Numbered from the stretch's first letter, positions 10,408-21,732 are shown. The stretch: 25,549 bases of DNA from Basidiobolus ranarum (GCA_040143965.1 JASJQH010007017.1:1-25549), one strand, 5' to 3'. Numbers and translations: made by a program. Notes: a model not told the origin generated them from the sequence alone.

Positions 10408-12376
10408 ATGGGTGCAATAGTCAATCTCTTGCAGAATTGTTTCTCATTCCAATCACTCAGCAACCTCGTTACCGTTGCTTTGGGAGCATTGGTCCTCTAT
10501 GTTTTGAGTGACTGGTACAATCAAAAGGTAATTTCACTTCAACTCTCTCTTCTCTGCGTCTGTTGTACTATAATTACTAACACCGTCGATCTTTAGTATG
10601 GCAAAAAAGAACTCAATGCCCCTCCTATGGTTCCATATTGGATTCCTTTCCTTGGATCCATGATTACTTTTGGAATGAACCCCGTTGATTTCTTGACCGA
10701 AAACCGTGCCAAGGTAGCGTTGTATACTATTCTAAACAAACAAGAAACTCATGACTAATGGTTGGCAAATATAGTATGGCGATGTCTTTACTTTCTTAAT
10801 GTTTGGTCGCAAGATGACTTATGCTCTGGGCACTGAAGGAAACAACTTTGTTCTTAATGCCAAGCATAGTCACGTCAATGCTGAAGATGCCTATAGACCA
10901 CTCACTAAGCCTGTATTTGGCGAAGGTGTTGTATACGATTGCCCTAACCACATGTTGATGGATCAGAAGCGGTACTTAACTATAGCAATAGCTTTGAATC
11001 TACTCCATAAAATTGACCTGATTTCTCTCATATAGATTTGCCAAGGAAGGTTTGTCATTTGAAGCTCTGAGAACCTATGTTCCAATGATTGTTGAAGAGA
11101 CTACCGAATATTTCAAGTAACTAGCAACTGCCATTTCAGATATTATTATTCACTTGGCTAAATATTTTATGTGTAGGCGTTGGAACAAGAAGACTGGTGA
11201 AGGAGAAGTGAGTGTAGCATTCGCTGAATTAATTATCAACACTGCCTCTCGATGCCTCATGGGTAAAGAGATCCGCTCTCAACTCGATGAAACTGGTAAG
11301 GAATTATTCGATAGAACCGAATCTCAACGAACGAAATTTATTAACCCCGTTTTCTGACAGTTGCTCACCTGGTTCACGATTTGGATAACGGTTTTCAACC
11401 TATCAATTTCCTCTTTGAATGGCTTCCACTTCCAAGCTACAGAAAGCGTGACGAAGCTCATGTTAAACTGACCAACATCTTCTTGAGCATTATCAATAAC
11501 AGACGTCAAACCGGTGATATGGTATTAACCTAACCTAGAGATCTCTAAACCATTTAGACTGTAACTAAATGGACTTTGTTTAGGACAACTCGGATATTCT
11601 TCAACATTTCATGACTGTTACTTACAAGAACGGCCACCAAATGTCCGACAAAGAAGTTGCACACATGATGATTGCCCTACTGATGGCTGGACAACATACC
11701 AGTGCGGCTACCTCTACTTGGGCCTTGATGCATATTGCTCATGACCCAGAATTACGGTTAGTATTACAAAGCATCTCTTTTATCATGTTTACACCGACTC
11801 AACTCGCTATTTGATAGTGCACAAATCTATGCTGAACAGAAAGAAATCTTCGGTGAAGATTTGAAACCCCTTAACTTCAATGATATCAACAAATGCAAGG
11901 TCTTGGATAACCTAGTTCGTGAAACCCTTCGTATACATACACCTATCGTAGCAATTTTGCGTAAAGTGGTTCAATCCGTCAACTATCCTAAATCCGATAT
12001 CGTAGTACCCAAGGGACATTTCCTTTGTGCCAGTCCAATCATTGCCCAACTTTCTGAGGAGCATTTTGAAAACCCATTGAAGTTTGACATCAGCCGATGG
12101 AATCACATTGCCGAAGAAAAGGAGGAAGAAGATGAATCTATCTTCGGTTCAACCGGCAAAGGTGCCAAAAATCCATATCTTCCATTTGGTGCTGGTCGTC
12201 ATAGATGCATTGGTGAACCATTCGCTTATGTCCAAATTAAAACCATTTTGGCTACCATCGTACGTATGTTCGAGATTGAAAACATCCCCGGTAAGGAATT
12301 CCCCAAACCTGATTATTCCAAATTATTTGTCACTCCTGAAACTCCCATTCCATGCAAATACACCAGACGTGATTAG
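10408..12376 (+). CDS. ERG11: Sterol 14-alpha-demethylase (CYP51), eight exons
   Basis: Exons 10408-10527, 10597-10713, 10775-10971, 11036-11116, 11177-11295, 11361-11521, 11584-11756 and 11818-12376 give 508 residues. It is an ER-anchored P450 that removes the 14-alpha methyl group of lanosterol or eburicol in ergosterol synthesis. An N-terminal membrane helix (about residues 15-33, LSNLVTVALGALVLYVLSDW) precedes a proline-rich hinge (APPMVPYWIPFLG). P450 signatures are complete: AGQHTS in helix I (300-305), ETLR (358-361) and the haem loop FGAGRHRCIG with C453. The B-C region reads PVFGEGVVYDCPN, with Y119 and Y133 at the positions of Candida Y118 and Y132, so the Tyr-to-Phe change reported in one Mucorales CYP51 is not seen. 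All seven introns are GT-AG with ordinary donors. It converges with NDUFS7, 365 bases apart. Confidence 0.97.
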
Positions 12377-12741
12377 GGAAGTATGTGTTCCAAATCACTT
12401 ACTTTCTTTACTCGCACCATTTGTTTGATTAGAAATATTTTTGTTTAATAGAATCCTTTTTAAAATAAATTTGATTGGAATTTTGAATTTACTTATTGTA
12501 AATATACAGCTCGTTTTTATTGATGTTTAAATAACCGCCAATATTGTGGCTTTAAGCTTTAGTAGAAAAAAACGAGAAGCAAAATGAAAGAATGAAAAGG
12601 GAGGGAAGAGGATAATGATTCCAAGTATGGAGGAGTCATTTCAGTGTATTGTTAACAGTAACAGTTGGAGTGATAATTTCGTTTAATGTAATGTAGAATA
12701 GAAAACCCAATTATTAAATTGAGAATGATGCGACTTAGAAT
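12377..12741. terminator. Convergent 3' region of CYP51 and NDUFS7
   Basis: AT-rich stretch between two stop codons facing each other. AATAAA-like signals are present on the plus strand (AAATAAATTT near 12463) and the minus strand is rich in TTTATT-type sequence, as expected for the two polyadenylation regions. No open frame or repeat of note. Confidence 0.45.
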
Positions 12742-13746
12742 TTACTTTCTATACCACATGGTAGCAACACGTCCTCTTCTGATCTTCTTTTGCAGTTGCA
12801 TGACACCGTACATTAAAGCTTCTGCTGTAGGAGGGCATCCTGGAACATAAATATCAACTGGTACAATACGGTCGCAACCACGCACAACGGCATAAGAATA
12901 ATGATAATAACCACCACCGTTGGCACAAGAACCCATGGAGATAACCCAACGAGGTTCAGGCATCTACAAATGAAAATTGAGTCGATTGTCCTAGCATTAC
13001 AGAAGATAAAGAAAAGTAGGCTTACCTGATCGTAAACCTTTCTCAAAGCGGGGGCCATCTTGTTGGTAAGAGTACCAGCAACAATCATCACATCAGATTG
13101 ACGAGGAGAAGCACGGAAAACAATACCAATACGATCTTGATCGTAACGAGCAGCAGCCATGTGCATCATCTCTACAGCGCAACAAGCAAGACCGAAAGTC
13201 ATGGGCCAGATAGAACTAGTACGACCCCAATTGACCAATTTATCGACAGTAGAAAGAGCGATTTCTGAGAAAGGAACATTAGTATTTAAAGAATTTCTAT
13301 AACTATCGATCGTCAAATTTCTACTTACGAGCAACGTTATTAGGTTCACCAACGTTAGTGAATTGTGGAGGTGCTACAGCTAAGAACATCATGTTAGAAC
13401 ATCTTGATTGTATGCAATGTAAAAGTACATGTCAAAGTATTAAAGCAATACTACAATGTAATCGAACTGGTATAAAATACAAATAGATATATCTAAGTAC
13501 CATTGTCGCTTTCGTCTTTAGGGGTAGAGTGAAAGAAGCTTTGTCTTTGACAAACAGCGGGAGTTCTAACTGCCAGAGCACGAACAGCTGAAACTTGAAT
13601 AAAGAATTGAACAAAAAGGTCAGTTACTGGTTCACTACTATTTGATTCAAGTAGTGTCTATCTAAGTGGTCAACGCATAATAAAATAAGGGAATACCAAC
13701 CAGTAGAAGACTTGGCAACAAGGTTTAAACCGACGTTAGCGAGCAT
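12742..13746 (-). CDS. NDUFS7: NADH:ubiquinone oxidoreductase 20 kDa subunit (PSST, NuoB family), five exons
   Basis: Exons 13746-13701, 13587-13501, 13379-13329, 13264-13026 and 12963-12742 give 214 residues. It is the core subunit of mitochondrial complex I that holds iron-sulfur cluster N2, the last electron carrier before ubiquinone. The four cluster ligands are visible: adjacent C89 and C90 in [13 protein letters not shown]154 in [14 protein letters not shown] and C184 in [11 protein letters not shown]. The first 38 or so residues are basic, hydroxylated and lack acidic residues ([20 protein letters not shown]), a typical mitochondrial targeting sequence encoded by the first two small exons. 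The body is near-identical in character to fungal and animal orthologues. Its presence rules out an anaerobic fungus that has lost complex I. Splice sites were placed by frame and GT-AG rule; the three small 5' exons are less conserved and slightly less certain. Confidence 0.96.
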
Positions 13747-14380
13747 TGTACGATAAGAAAAGTCGATAAAAGCAACTCCTCTTCGTTGTTACCTGTGTGT
13801 ACATAAAACTGATGTGTTAACCCCACTTTTTTGCAGCCGATGGTTGATGATCCACGTGACTTCCCCATATCATTTTGTTGAGAACAATTTGGGGATACTG
13901 CTCCATCTTCGAGTTCGAATATAATTATTCCTATGGTTTAGCTGGCAATTAAGAAATATGAGGCCCCATCTTAATGAGAAATTTCGAAATGTTGTTTAGA
14001 TCGAGATCAGATTCTCTGGGTCTATCCAGAGTATAGATTATTTCTCATTACACACGCCGAAAGAACGATATATGAAACAAAGGCCTGGCAATAAAATCAA
14101 CATAACAGGTGATACGCATAATCATGACAATGAAACAAAATACTTTGGGGATTTATTGTATCTATTATTATATAATATTAATATCTGGTGAATATTGTTT
14201 CATAAGAAAACAAGTCAAGATGCAGAGCTGTGAGAACAAACTGGAAATATGAGATACAGACGAAAGGTGAACGGCTAATGAAGTTGTTAGAGAGTTGGAG
14301 ACGAACAACAAAAGTTTCAAAATCTCATTTGATACAAATATATATATATTCAGATTTCGAGAGAAACCATTTCAATTGAA
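13747..14380. other. NDUFS7 upstream region and NMD3 3' region
   Basis: Holds the NDUFS7 promoter (right of 13746, on the minus strand) and the NMD3 3' untranslated region. A short TATATATATATT run lies near 14339-14350. No gene, repeat or RNA recognised. Confidence 0.4.
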
Positions 14381-16067
14381 TTATTCATCATGGATAACCA
14401 AGTCTTCGAGGAGCTCTTCCAGAGGAATCTCTGGTGCATTTTCATCTTCAACGTCGGTCATTTCTCCGTCAGTCTCCATAGCATTGACATCTGGTTTCTG
14501 CTCAGAGCGGTAGAGATTAATGGTGGAACGAAGTTCAGCATCTTCTTCAAGATCACGTAAGAATAACTCGAAGTCTTGTTCGAGTTTCTCTTGCTCTTGC
14601 TTTCTGGGAAGCATTTCTTCCTCCTCCTTGTTCAAATTCTTGAGCTTCCAGTGACGCTTATTCTTCTTCTTGCGGTTAGGATAGCTCTTCTTGACCAAAA
14701 TAACATCGGGAAGTGCGTTTCTATTCATTGAATCGAAGTCATTGTTGTTGAAATTGGCACTGGTAAGATCATAACCCATGACAGTATCTCCGATATTCAA
14801 GATACCTCCGAGGTGGGAGCGGGCAAAGAAGGTAGTGTCGTTTTTACCAAAGTCGCTACTACGGGCCACCATGACATCAGCAAGGACATTCTTACCACGG
14901 ACAGCACCGAGCACTTCAACATCCAAAACATAATACTCTACCATGTCTTTAACAGTAGCAAGAGAGTCAAATGGATTTCTCCAGTAGACAGCGTTGGTGA
15001 TATCGGCAGAGTTCAGAGTATTAGGATCCAAAACATGGATAGAGTTACCGATACGGCTGCAGAGAACTAGAGGCTGAATGTTGCCAAGAGACCTGGCGAG
15101 CTTAACGGGTAAACAAACAAGATCGTCCTTACAAACTGGTACAATTTCAACTGAGTAAGTGAATTTGTAATTGGAGGTACCACTGTGGATATCACTAGAA
15201 ATAAGTTGTTCGGAAGTTTTTGAACGAACAGGAGTGACGGCATTTAAGAATTCTACCATCTTGACTGCATGACTACGTTGAGCATAGAAGAAATCTAAGC
15301 CATCTCTAAGCTCCTTAATGTTGATGGTATCTTTGTGAGCATTATGCTTGAGAATGAGCTGTTCCAAGTACATGAAGGTACGCTTATGATTGACCTATAA
15401 ATCAAGAAGTATAAGAAAGATGAACATACAGTGAAAGTGCAACGTATAACTCGTACCTTTTGTCTCACTTGCACTGTAGCTTTCCAAGTGTTTTGAGCAG
15501 CAACTCTGGTACACTCTTCACATTGTTGAGTACAAACAACAAACTCAACTTCGAAGATTTGTTGAAGAATTGTAGAAGCAAACACCTTATATATGAAATA
15601 GCATGTTAATATTGAACACACCAGCACAACATATTATTGAGCAACAAGATCCTACCTCTTTCTGAATAGTGAGTTTGACTTTAATTCTGCGCGAGTGAGG
15701 TTCAGTCCAAATGAAACCAGCGTCAACGAGACGAACCTTATTTAAGCCCTTGAGTTTCTTTAAACATAAGGCTAAAAGTTCTCTAGATTCGAGTTGACAG
15801 CTAACCCAAAGGTTAGGTGGTTGATGGTATCTTTCACAATTACGACAGAAGTGAATGGTAGCCTGCTTAGGGATTCCTTCAGTGATGTCAACCTCGTTAC
15901 GAATACAGTTAAGGCACATATTGGCCGGGTTGGGTGGAATGGGAGTACCACAAGAACAACATAAGCTAAGCACAAAAAGTGTAAGTAATAAGTATATTAA
16001 ATAGCTCGCTAAAAAACGCTTCTTTAACTTACATAAGTTGCTGCTGAGCTTCAGGATTATATTGCAT
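14381..16067 (-). CDS. NMD3: 60S ribosomal export adaptor NMD3, four exons
   Basis: Exons 16067-16033, 15965-15656, 15585-15457 and 15394-14381 give 495 residues (usual length about 500). Nmd3 binds the joining face of nascent 60S subunits and recruits the exportin Crm1 for passage through the nuclear pore. The N-terminal zinc-binding region shows C14/C17, C29/C32 and HFCRNC (C52, C55), with the hallmark DITEGIPKQATIHFCRNCERY-type block and SRELLALCLKKLKGLNKVRL; a further CTQQCEEC cluster follows in exon 3. A basic tract (NRKKKNKRHWKLK) near residue 410 is a likely nuclear import signal, and the C-terminal leucine-rich IPLEELLEDLVI matches the position and type of the Crm1 export signal. Ends in an acidic tail. 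The short first exon (MQYNPEAQQQL) sits 427 bases from the divergent MTR3 start. Confidence 0.97.
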
Positions 16068-16494
16068 TTTGGTATTCTGACAAGGAGAAAGAAGGGAACA
16101 GAAATAACGGGAAGGACAATTCGGTTCAAATACTAAACTAACTCCTTCAACGCAATCTTACTACGGAAGTCAATTCGAAAATCCGCTTTTTTTCTTTTTT
16201 TTCTCTTTTCACAAATTTAATACAATATCAATTTGCTTATTAATGTCCGGATGTTTAAACCCTAATTGGTGAATAAAATTTCCCCTTTTCTATTTAGAAA
16301 TTGTTTAACTCAAGCTGCGGGAAATCATTCATTAATCAAAATCGATGCAGTAACAAAAAAATGCTTCACATATACAAAAGAAAAAAAGAATCCCGCTCCA
16401 AGAGCTAGTCTGTTCAATAAAGTTCCTCGATATTTAGAGGTGTAAATTAGATTGAATCAAAGGAAACTCAACGTCAACACTTTTCATAAGACAC
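16068..16494. promoter_or_regulatory. Shared divergent promoter of NMD3 and MTR3, with a telobox
   Basis: The only space between two gene starts on opposite strands. It carries a T-rich tract (about 16176-16210), of the kind that keeps fungal promoters free of nucleosomes, and AAACCCTAA at 16257-16265. That motif is the telobox / TTAGGG-type site bound by Tbf1-like Myb factors upstream of ribosome-biogenesis genes in several fungi and by related factors in plants. Its role here is inferred. Confidence 0.55.
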
Positions 16495-17613
16495 ATGGAT
16501 AGAAAACGTATTAATGGTCCCGAATTGAGCGTAGCTCCAATCTTTAAAGATCAAAAAATACCTGCTGTAATTCCCCTTACACTATCGGAAAAACGTAGTG
16601 ATGGTAGAACTACTGAAGAACTCCGCTCTATTTGTATGTCGGATTTCTTTTATTAGATAGTATATATATTATCTTCAATACTGAGTGAACATATTTCTTT
16701 TTCTAGTTTTGAAGACTGGATTAATCAGCCAAGCTAATGGCTCAGCCTATATTGAGTTACAACACACGAAAATTGCTTGCGCCATGTAAGATTCATTTCC
16801 AACGCGCCTTAGTCAGAATCGATCTTAACGAGTTGTTTAATTCAAATTTAGTTACGGCCCCAGACAAGCAAAGAAGCCTTCGTTCAATAACAAAGGTGAA
16901 TTGAACTGTGAATTTAAGTTCACACCTTTCTCCTGTGTTAAACGTCGTGGTCATTTAAGAGTACGTATATATATGTAGCCCACTTCTAGAGACTTGGTAT
17001 ACTAATTATTTTTTATTATCTATAGGATGCACAAGAAAGAGAGTTATCTCAAATTATCACTCAAGCACTAGCTCCTTCAGTTCGGTTGGAGCTATTCCCC
17101 AAGTCTGTTGTGGATATTTATATCAGTGTCCTCGAAAGCGATGGTATTGGAAGTACCGTTGCTGCAGCTATTACCTGTGCTTCAGTTGCTTTAGCTGACG
17201 CTGGTATCGAGATGCTCGACCTAGTTGCCGCTTCATCTGGGGTAATTAATTTTATTTACACTCATTGGTTGTATAACAGCTATATCGTTTTCAAAAACTT
17301 ATCCGAGTGATATTAGGGCTTCTTTCAATCTCAAGTAATGCTCGATTGTACAGCTATCGAAGAAGAGCAACAACAAGGGTCCTTGATTCTCTCTTATATG
17401 CCATCCCTTAACGAAGTTACACATATAGTCCTTGGGGGAGAAACTGAAGTGACGGTGTCTAATCAAGTAAGCAGTAACATCGCATTTTCTTTAGTCCATA
17501 CGGAATATTGACCTATTTGCACTCTTATCTAGGCTATAGAGCAATGTATTGATACTTGTACAAAGATTTATTCGGTGATGAACCATAGTTTGTTGACATC
17601 AATTGAGCCATAA
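16495..17613 (+). CDS. MTR3: Exosome complex core subunit MTR3 (RNase PH-like), six exons
   Basis: Exons 16495-16633, 16707-16785, 16852-16960, 17026-17241, 17317-17466 and 17533-17613 give 257 residues (yeast Mtr3 about 250). It is one of six RNase PH-fold subunits in the ring of the RNA exosome, which threads RNA to Rrp44 for 3'-5' decay and rRNA/snoRNA processing. Seen: SDGRTTEELR (about 37-46), GSAYIEL, YGPRQAKKP, CEFKFTPFSCVKRRGHLRD, LFPKSVVDIYISVLESDG and ASVALADAGIEMLDLVAASS, all in family order. The run FSC..RRGH followed by the FPKS.VDI block separates Mtr3/EXOSC6 from Rrp41. Eukaryotic ring subunits of this kind are structural and not catalytic. It shares its promoter with NMD3 and ends 215 bases from the end of the convergent RFX gene. 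Confidence 0.93.
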
Positions 17614-17828
17614 TATAGAGATTGTTCATAGCGGTTTCTTCCAAGTCACCATTGATAAAAAAAGAATAAAGAGTAGTTAACTAACAAGTATATATATAGC
17701 CACGGCAAAGATTGCTCACTCAATGAAATTATAGTGAACTCTATCGGTTTATTACATCTTTCCAGTTCGTTAATGATTATAGATGGATGGATTGTTTCAA
17801 TACTAAAGGGTACGACCAAGCTAAAGTT

Positions 17829-20149
17829 TTACGGTATCCTAGAGGGAGGGTTGGACGAAGGGTGCGGTAGTATTGGAGTGCGGGTAGGCGGTGGTATGCT
17901 GCCACTCGTAGCTTGAGCTATCTGCTTCTGTGCTAAATGATAGACATAGTCATCGATAAACAATCGTAGAATCTGGAAAGAACCTAGATTTGGAGAGTTA
18001 ATTTCATTCCTATTTAGCCCAATCTCTTATAAGCATGTCATACCAAAACTTTGCGCACTACGTATTGAGAGATCGCGAACTATAAGCGATCCAAAGTAAG
18101 ACCATTTTAACACGAACGCCTGGGCGTTGGAGATTCCTTCTGGATTGAGATTCTAACTCGAAATCAGAATTTGATCAAGAAAAGCTAACTCAAGAGACTC
18201 CTTACCTCTCCCAGGAATTTGCTACATATCGTTTCAATCCAACTAACCCACTGATCCAATTGTGCTGATGATTGTAGCAACTGCTTGATGTCGATCTCCA
18301 CTAAATAGTACAAGTAGTTGAGACTAGGATACAACTGTCGAACTCGCTCATTCTTAACTTACTGATTTGAATCAAGTCTGCTTTGCCACACTGGCATATA
18401 ATTGCCGCTTGATCTCGTAGAGACTCGAAATCAACATTGGCCCAATCAACAACCATTTGAGTGGTTTGATCCTTGTTCTGTATAATGGATGCTGCTGACT
18501 GACTCAAATGATTTAACGAGCAGAGTTTTATCAGAACCCCAGTAAAGGTACGGGCCACTTGAAGTCAGAAGAGTGAGAGAGTGGCTTTCAAAGAGTCTTT
18601 TTAACCGATCCTACCTTCAAGCTTTTTCGTATAAAGCATTTGAGAATGTCCGTACAACGAGACTATAATCCAACCCTCATACTGCTTCGCAAAGTCCTGA
18701 ATAGCTTGAATAGTTACCAAAGGAAGCGGAGTCAGGACTGTGGTAAACAATAATCTGGAGATGTTCTGATGTGGTGGGTTAGTTTGCGAGGTAAGATCTA
18801 GATGGAATCTACAACGAACTAACATCATAGAGTAACGTGTCATCTCTTCCAATAAGGTGGATAACTTCTGGGCTGTTGGCTATGCCCCTGTATTGAGGAG
18901 CCAACTCCTGCCAGAACTGCTTCACTACTGTGGAGATCTATGAAATAGAAGTTAATTTAGCAAAGAAAAAGGATAGCTTCCTAATATTACTAACACCGAT
19001 GAAGTTTTGACGACCAACTAATTCATACACTGTCTGACAGTGTGATCGATACAGCGACATGAAGTTCGTTACGGCAACGGGCGGTAAGCTAGAGGAGATC
19101 CCTTTCTCATTGAGCGTATCGAACTCTATAGGATGCCACATTTCACTATTGGAGTAAAGATCGGAATCCTGGCTGTCTTTTCTATTCATTGAGCAATGTT
19201 CAATCGTTTGCTATCAATAGCATAGTCTCACATCTGTTTACGAACCTTCCAGAGGGGGTAGCTGTGTCTGAGGCAAACGAATTTGTAGATATCTGTTTAG
19301 CACGAATTCCCCAGTAATGGTATGTATATTAAGTGAGTTATGGCTATTAAACAAGGAATCAATCACATTTCCAAGAACTTCAGACAAAAAAGATATTTGG
19401 ACTGTCCTCTGGTTCCTAGTCTTCTAGTAGTAATATTGGAAAATACAGAGCGCACAATTTTCCCAAAGCTAGCGGAATTTACGTGATGAACGCCTATCTT
19501 CTCACAGAATAGGGTGTAATGGCTATATAGGGCTTCTCTGGAGACACTCTGGTCGTCAGCTGATTCGTAATTATCAATCAACCTGAGACAAAAGGAAGTA
19601 TTTCTTTAGTCAAAGATTTGCTTCACGTATGGAAGTGACTTACCAAGTACTGATCAATATCGAACGGGCTTTATCTGCTGATCCAGGTGTTGTTTCGTGA
19701 GTTTTTGCCGCTAATACTTCCAAGCTCTCTCTAGATTCTAGTGCCAGTCTACGAAGTTCGTCTGTATTGGATATGCTTAGGTTGACACCTGAGGGTCTTT
19801 TCGAAGTAGACTCACCTTCGGGTTCAGAGCCCTCTGTATCTGATTGATTCTTACCAGAGTCACTTTGTAGGCTACTGTTCTCGTGGGATTTATTTGCAGG
19901 ATCTTGAAAGGTAGCAGAGTGAGAGTCACTTACGGGAGAAGTGGAAGGAAACTGAGGCTCTGACGTGGGATGTGAGGATGCTTTCGAAAATTCGGGGGGA
20001 ACGATTGAAAGGGTGGATGGTGGTGGAAGAATAGGCAGAGTAGTAGTTGTAGGTTGATGGGTGGTTGACAAGATTGGCGGTAGTGTAGTGGAATAAGTGG
20101 TGTTAGGGCTATGTGAATCTGTTGTCGACGGGTGTTTAGAAGTTTCCAT
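17829..20149 (-). CDS. RFX-family transcription factor, ten exons, one AT-AC intron
   Basis: Exons 20149-19644, 19582-19397, 19323-19246, 19181-18995, 18937-18824, 18765-18615, 18557-18363, 18300-18206, 18152-18044 and 17983-17829 sum to 591 residues. The first 150 or so residues are Ser/Thr/Pro-rich. The winged-helix RFX domain follows at about 165-240 ([53 protein letters not shown]), binding X-box DNA in the nucleus. The remainder matches the conserved C-terminal regions of RFX proteins ([70 protein letters not shown]). Fungal relatives are Crt1/Rfx1 (DNA-damage repressor), Sak1 and CPCR1; which role applies here cannot be told. Eight introns are GT-AG; intron 2 is AT-AC and splits the codon for K231. 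Introns 4 and 5 both use a GTTAGT donor. HYWGIR replaces the usual HYYGIR. Confidence 0.94.
19324..19396 (-). other. Putative U12-type AT-AC intron in the RFX gene
   Basis: On the minus strand this 73-base intron begins ATATCTTTTT, one base from the minor-spliceosome donor consensus ATATCCTTTT, and ends AATATAC. A branch-like AGCCATAACT (7 of 10 matches to TTCCTTAACT) puts its branch adenine about 14 bases before the end, within the 10-20 base range known for U12 introns. Removing it joins ...GQS-AA|A-TAC-CAT-TAC-TGG and restores the invariant SKYHYxGIR motif. No GT-AG pair I could find restores that motif. Confidence 0.8.
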
Positions 20150-20722
20150 TGTACTTCAAAATATGTCTTACACGGTTTGAGATTGAATCAGTGTGCGTGA
20201 TTGAAAGCTAATACGAAACAAATTAGTGGCTTAAAAGTAAATATGTGACACGCAATAGTAGACAACAACATCGGCTTGGAGTGAAGTATATATAGTGGAT
20301 GAACGAAAGCTGATATCTGTAAAAATAACCAAGGGCGGTATATAAAATACCCCTATGACCAACCAGGAAAGTCGGTGAGTATTTTTAAATTAACTTGTCC
20401 TTTGCTATGAAAACCTCCATTGTGCCAACCGCCAATGGTGAATATGAAATATTGAGACCGCCGAGCAAACCCATTGGCTTCCATCAAAGTAGTAGAGTAG
20501 GACAGTAGTCATATTTGACTGCGTTTCCAAGGCTCAGTTCCCAAGGCTCATACCGTTTGGCTGTAGAAGTTTTGTAAATACCACTCTTTGCTATTATTAA
20601 CACCAATCACCTAGTACTTGTTATTTTTGTACAATGATCAAGTTTGACTGAGCAGCGATCTAGTTGAAGATTAAGGTGTGAGTAACCAATTTGCTCATTG
20701 GAGTATCCAAGGTGATATAGAA

Positions 20723-20774
20723 GAATAAATAAAACCAGCCCTAACCCTGAATAAATAAAACCAGCCCTAACCCT
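20723..20774. repeat. 26-bp exact tandem duplication ending in CTAACCCT
   Basis: Two adjacent identical copies of a 26-base unit (GAATAAATAAAACCAGCC followed by CTAACCCT). Each unit ends in a telomere-like CTAACCCT. The identity of the copies suggests a recent slippage or repair event. Confidence 0.85.
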
Positions 20775-20923
20775 AGCTTGTGTAACTAACAAATGAATTT
20801 CTTGGATAATCAATACCGAGAATATGTAAAACTACACATATCTACCATGCGAGTATTGCCATCATTACATAGCCTCTGTGTTTTTTAATAGACGATGTTT
20901 AATAGATGTCTATTTCAAAAGTA

Positions 20924-21013
20924 GAGTATTTGGATGCTTAAAACTGTGATTATATAATACAAAATAAAGAGCATTTTGGTGTATAGGACTGTGATTATAT
21001 AATACAGCATAAA
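20924..21013. repeat. Imperfect 45-bp tandem duplication
   Basis: Two neighbouring units share the block ACTGTGATTATATAATACA and flanking similarity (GAGTATTTGG against GAGCATTTTGG). They are diverged, so older than the 26-bp duplication nearby. No function is evident. Confidence 0.6.
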
Positions 21014-21732
21014 TGAATAATAACAATTAGGTAATTGTTACACCCATTAGAATCACAAAAGCAAGTCGCTAACTGAACTTAATTCATTGGAGCACAGCTT
21101 ACATTCGTTGGACCATACAGCAACCGTAGTGATATTGCTCGACATATGATTGTATCGTACTCTGTGTTTCCTCAGAAACACTGGAGAATCCTTAACTTGT
21201 GTAGAATACAAGAAAGCAACAATGGATCATAGAAAGTCATCCAATTGTTAATCTCTATTTTCTCCAAATTATTATTATGACATTATGATAATGACTGTTC
21301 TATGTAATTGTTCTTGCCTATTGCGGAAGGAAACGAGTTGGCCATCCCTCGTTGCGCCTGCATTGTTACAACAATTGTTGGTTGGGGGAGATGAGTTCTA
21401 TCGCAGCTTTATAAAGCTTAGTGTGATCCATTTATCCAACGGCAACTCAACAGTTTTTGTATATTTCCTCAAGTACTCCAAAGCACTCTTTCTTTTTAAT
21501 AGAGGTGTTATCTCTTGTTATTCTATCGTTTTGATACTTTGAATAGAAGTCTGTATATTTCGTACTTGAGCCCTAATTTGTACTCCTCTTTTGGTCTATA
21601 TCCTTCAGTTATTCAGATATAGCTTTACGTAACTCATACATTGTAAAATTCTATTCATATTTTTTTCATATACTGTTGACCCGCTTTATCTTCATACCTT
21701 TTAACTTTTCTTAAACTATTCTCCCAACTATT

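Larger units (their letters stand above)
20150..21732. other. Intergenic region upstream of RFX and of the START gene, with small duplications
   Basis: Nearly 1.6 kb holding the promoters of two divergent genes. Within it are a 26-base exact tandem duplication (20723-20774), an imperfect duplication of about 45 bases (20924-21013) and a short CCAAGGCTCA doublet near 20525-20550. Open frames at 20607-20813 (minus) and 21285-21542 (plus) have no recognisable product. The last 100 bases before the START gene are T/C-rich, as is common before fungal start codons. Confidence 0.4.

Noticed and set aside
13905-13925. GAGTTCGAAT stretch as a possible tRNA B-box
   Set aside because: No A-box or foldable arms at the required distance.
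14295-15070. Plus-strand open frames opposite NMD3
   Set aside because: Antisense to conserved NMD3 sequence; no motif of their own.
17734-17916. 60-codon plus-strand open frame
   Set aside because: It covers the last RFX exon antisense and has no recognisable product.
18601-18852. RFX exon read continuously from 18852 to 18615
   Set aside because: The upstream part lies in another frame; removing the GTTAGT...CAG intron 18823-18766 joins LLYD to [11 protein letters not shown] and fits the RFX family.
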